A DNA stretch of 64,000 nucleotides from Bordetella genomosp. 9 (GTDB lineage Bacteria; Pseudomonadota; Gammaproteobacteria; Burkholderiales; Burkholderiaceae_B): the NCBI RefSeq assembly GCF_002261425.1, contig NZ_NEVJ01000003.1, forward strand, positions 1,798,001-1,862,000, read 5' to 3'. Below the pieces are notes generated by a model. The model was not told the origin of the DNA. It worked only from the letters and a program-made list of their open reading frames with translations, and ran no database searches. The position numbers and the translations under genes were made by a program. Each line of letters opens with the position of its first letter. Within the stretch, counting starts at the first letter, position 1. Below, piece by piece: positions 62,096 to 64,000 of this stretch.

Positions 62096-63082
62096 CTATT
62101 CCAGCTTGATGTTGGCTTCGACGACCACCGTATGCCACTTGTCGATCTCGGCCAGCAGTGCGCGGTTGAAGTCCGCCGGCGAACTCCCGACTGTCTCGAT
62201 GCCATCCTCCGCCAGGCGCGCCTTCAAGGCGGGATCCGCCAGCACTTTGGCGATCGCTTGCTGCAAGGTGCGGATGACCGGTTCCGGCGTGCCGCGCGGC
62301 GCCAGCACGCCATGCCATGCGGAAGCCTCGTAGCCCGGCACGCCCGCCTCGGCGACCGTCGGGACGTCGGGCAGCAAGGGCGACCGCTTCGCGCCCGTGA
62401 CGGCCAGCGCCTTCACGTTCTTCGCCTGCGCCTGCTTGGACGCGGACGCCGCGTCGCCGAACGTCATGTCGACGGTGCCGCCGACCACGTCGAGCAGGGC
62501 CGGGCCGGCGCCCTTGTACGGCACCGGGTTGATGGAAATCCCCGCTTGCCGCATGAACAGCTCGATCGCCAGGTGCGACGAACTCCCCTGCCCCGCCGTC
62601 GACACGGTCAGCGTCCCGGGCTGCCGCTTCGCCAGGGCGATCAGTTCCTTCAGGTCGTTCACCGGCAACTGCTTCTTGACAGCCACGACATAGGGATAGC
62701 GAGTGAGCTGGGTGATCGGCGCGAAGTCCTTGCGCGCGTCGTACGGAAGCTTGCTGTACACCGACGGATTGATGGCGTTGGGACCGCTTTGTCCCAGCAG
62801 CAGGGTATAGCCGTCGGGCTCCGCCTTGGCGACCGCGTCCGTGCCGATGATGCCGCCGGCGCCGCCGCGATTGTCGATGATGAAGGCTTGGCCCAGTTGT
62901 TCGCCCACCCCCTTGAAAACCAGCCGCGCGACGATGTCGGCGCCGCCGCCCGCCGCGAACGGCACGATCACGCGCACCGCGCGATCCGGATACGCGGCTT
63001 CGGCGCGTACGCCGGACAGGCTTGCGCAGGCGAACGAAAACAGCGCCAGGGCCAGCGCCCCGCGTCGACGTATCTGGGTCAT
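62096..63082 (-). CDS. Bug-family (tripartite tricarboxylate transporter) substrate-binding protein
   Basis: A 328-residue periplasmic binding protein. The signal peptide ends near SLSGVRAEA, and the mature start AYPDRAVRVIVPFAAGGGADIVAR is typical. NRGGAGGIIGTDAVAKAEPDGYTLLLGQSG and NPVPYKGAGPAL follow. No membrane subunit is adjacent. It is transcribed in the same direction as the indolepyruvate ferredoxin oxidoreductase-like gene just upstream and may supply a precursor to it. Confidence 0.92.
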   Translation of the reverse strand: MTQIRRRGALALALFSFACASLSGVRAEAAYPDRAVRVIVPFAAGGGADIVARLVFKGVGEQLGQAFIIDNRGGAGGIIGTDAVAKAEPDGYTLLLGQSGPNAINPSVYSKLPYDARKDFAPITQLTRYPYVVAVKKQLPVNDLKELIALAKRQPGTLTVSTAGQGSSSHLAIELFMRQAGISINPVPYKGAGPALLDVVGGTVDMTFGDAASASKQAQAKNVKALAVTGAKRSPLLPDVPTVAEAGVPGYEASAWHGVLAPRGTPEPVIRTLQQAIAKVLADPALKARLAEDGIETVGSSPADFNRALLAEIDKWHTVVVEANIKLE

Positions 63083-63150
63083 TGCGTGTCTCCACCCCGC
63101 GGGTGCCGCGCCGTGGCGACTCGCGCAGCCGGCCCCGCAGTCGATTTGTT

Positions 63151-64000
63151 TTATATGGCAGAGGAGACTGTAGGCGCTTTCGTCGGTGGCGTCTCTGTAA
63201 ACGTATTCCAGAACGTTGAGTTAATTTCAACATTGTGCGCGGCCAGCGCATCGCGATAGCGCGCCACGCTGGCCAGCTTGATGTGGCCATAGCCGCGGAT
63301 TTTCTCCGGCAGCGCGGCGATCCTGACCGCGCGATCCAGGTTGTCCGGCCCCAAAGTGTCGAGCAAGGACTCGATGATGTCGCGATACTGCCGGACCAGC
63401 TCGCGTTCCATCCTGCGTTCGCGGGTATGGCCGAAGGGATCCGCCCACGTTCCCCGCAGTCCCTTCATGCGGGCCAGCATCTTCATCGCCGACAGCGTCC
63501 AGGGGCCCAGGGTCATCTTGCGTGGCAATCCGGTTGCCGGATCCTTGCGCGCGAATACGGGCGGCGCCATGTGGAAATGCAATTGGTAGTCCCTGCCCGC
63601 CACGCCTTCGAACTGGACTTCCAGCTGCCGGGCGAAGTCGCCGTTGGTGTACAGGCGCGCGACTTCGTATTCGTCCTTGTAGGCCATCAGCTTGAACAGG
63701 TTGCGGGCGACCGCCAGCGCCAGCCGGGGCGAGGTTCGCGTGCCCGCGGGATCAGCCAGCCCGCGTTCGCGCGCGGCGACCCGCTCCACGAATTCGCGAT
63801 AGGTGGCGGCATAGCGGGCATCCTGATACGCGCCCAGTTCCGCAACACGCCGCTTCACCGCCGCATCCAGGGTTTCCGGCATGTTCAGCTGGACGACCGA
63901 CGCACGCGGGCGCAGCAGGTCGTCCAGGGCGCGCGGCTGGTGCGCGGCCAGGCGGCCGGCGTCGAACGCCGCCCGATTGGACGCCACCGCCACGCCGTTC
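63151..64000 (-). CDS. Indolepyruvate ferredoxin oxidoreductase family protein, C-terminal part
   Basis: Only the last 283 residues are inside the window, so the gene continues past 64000. The frame is open to the edge, reading NGVAVASNRAAFDAGR there, a segment typical of the large fused IorAB-type oxidoreductases (about 1150-1200 residues). The visible part has the family C-terminal domain: EEVARLY-like DEYEVARLYTNGDFARQLE, YQLHFHMAPPVFARKDP, and EKIRGYGHIKLA. Those enzymes use ferredoxin and thiamine pyrophosphate to oxidise aryl pyruvates. The Bug gene 68 bases downstream is on the same strand. Confidence 0.85.
   Translation of the reverse strand, partial: NGVAVASNRAAFDAGRLAAHQPRALDDLLRPRASVVQLNMPETLDAAVKRRVAELGAYQDARYAATYREFVERVAARERGLADPAGTRTSPRLALAVARNLFKLMAYKDEYEVARLYTNGDFARQLEVQFEGVAGRDYQLHFHMAPPVFARKDPATGLPRKMTLGPWTLSAMKMLARMKGLRGTWADPFGHTRERRMERELVRQYRDIIESLLDTLGPDNLDRAVRIAALPEKIRGYGHIKLASVARYRDALAAHNVEINSTFWNTFTETPPTKAPTVSSAI

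Noticed and set aside
1..64000. Search for insertion sequences, integrases, phage genes, restriction-modification or other defence islands
   Set aside because: No transposase, integrase, phage structural or known defence protein was recognised. Base composition looks even, apart from short AT-rich promoter islands.

Overview
This 64 kb window is GC-rich and gene-dense chromosomal DNA from a Gram-negative betaproteobacterium, most likely the genus Bordetella or a close Alcaligenaceae relative. The evidence is the nuo gene order, a classic beta-proteobacterial trimeric porin, two Bug-type (tripartite tricarboxylate, TTT) binding proteins beside catabolic genes, many LysR regulators, and short sigma70-like promoters of the form TGCTAGAAT. 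I saw no rRNA, tRNA, CRISPR array, insertion sequence or prophage gene. Species assignment is inference.

Layout. 1-7.2 kb: the start of the complex I operon on the minus strand (nuoA-nuoG and the first codons of nuoH), headed by a promoter and insulated by a terminator from an upstream porin gene. 8.9-14.7 kb: a gamma-glutamyltransferase, a peptide-type binding protein and a LysR regulator, with a divergent malate/lactate dehydrogenase-family gene. 14.9-22.3 kb: a PQQ-type sugar dehydrogenase-like protein, an HxlR regulator with a repetitive tail, a large MscS channel, a PaiB-like flavoprotein, an aldehyde dehydrogenase and a lone receiver protein. 22.7-29.8 kb: a His/Met-rich DUF2946 protein with a PepSY membrane protein (probably copper-linked), a LysR/zinc alcohol dehydrogenase pair, tpm, and gluconate uptake (gntK-gntP). 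30-46.3 kb: two large GGDEF-EAL proteins flanking a hydrolase/MFS pair, a LysR-Bug-MmgE/PrpD-quinone oxidoreductase cluster, a DHA2 efflux pump and a LytS/LytTR-type two-component system.

The most interesting locus is 46.38-51.03 kb, a probable bufferin operon: a DUF2282 precursor with four cysteines (bufA), a DUF692/MNIO enzyme (bufB), its DUF2063 partner (bufC), a DoxX protein, and a DUF1109 (NrsF-like) anti-sigma protein. An ECF sigma gene translationally coupled to a second NrsF follows. A sequence matching the sigma-F pattern GTAACC-N16-CGAA lies just ahead of bufA, so the locus can be read as a complete metal-sensing and metal-buffering circuit. It carries two NrsF paralogues, and the one inside the operon lacks one of the two key cysteines.

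51-58.7 kb is rich in oxidative-stress functions: a DUF892 ferritin-like protein, a manganese catalase, a small iron permease-family protein, an SDR, an FNT channel, a frameshifted SDR and a heme catalase. 58.8-64 kb holds fetAB, a divergent MurJ preceded by 12-bp tandem repeats, a second Bug protein and the end of an indolepyruvate ferredoxin oxidoreductase-like gene. Several very long antisense ORFs are codon-bias artefacts of high GC and were left out.
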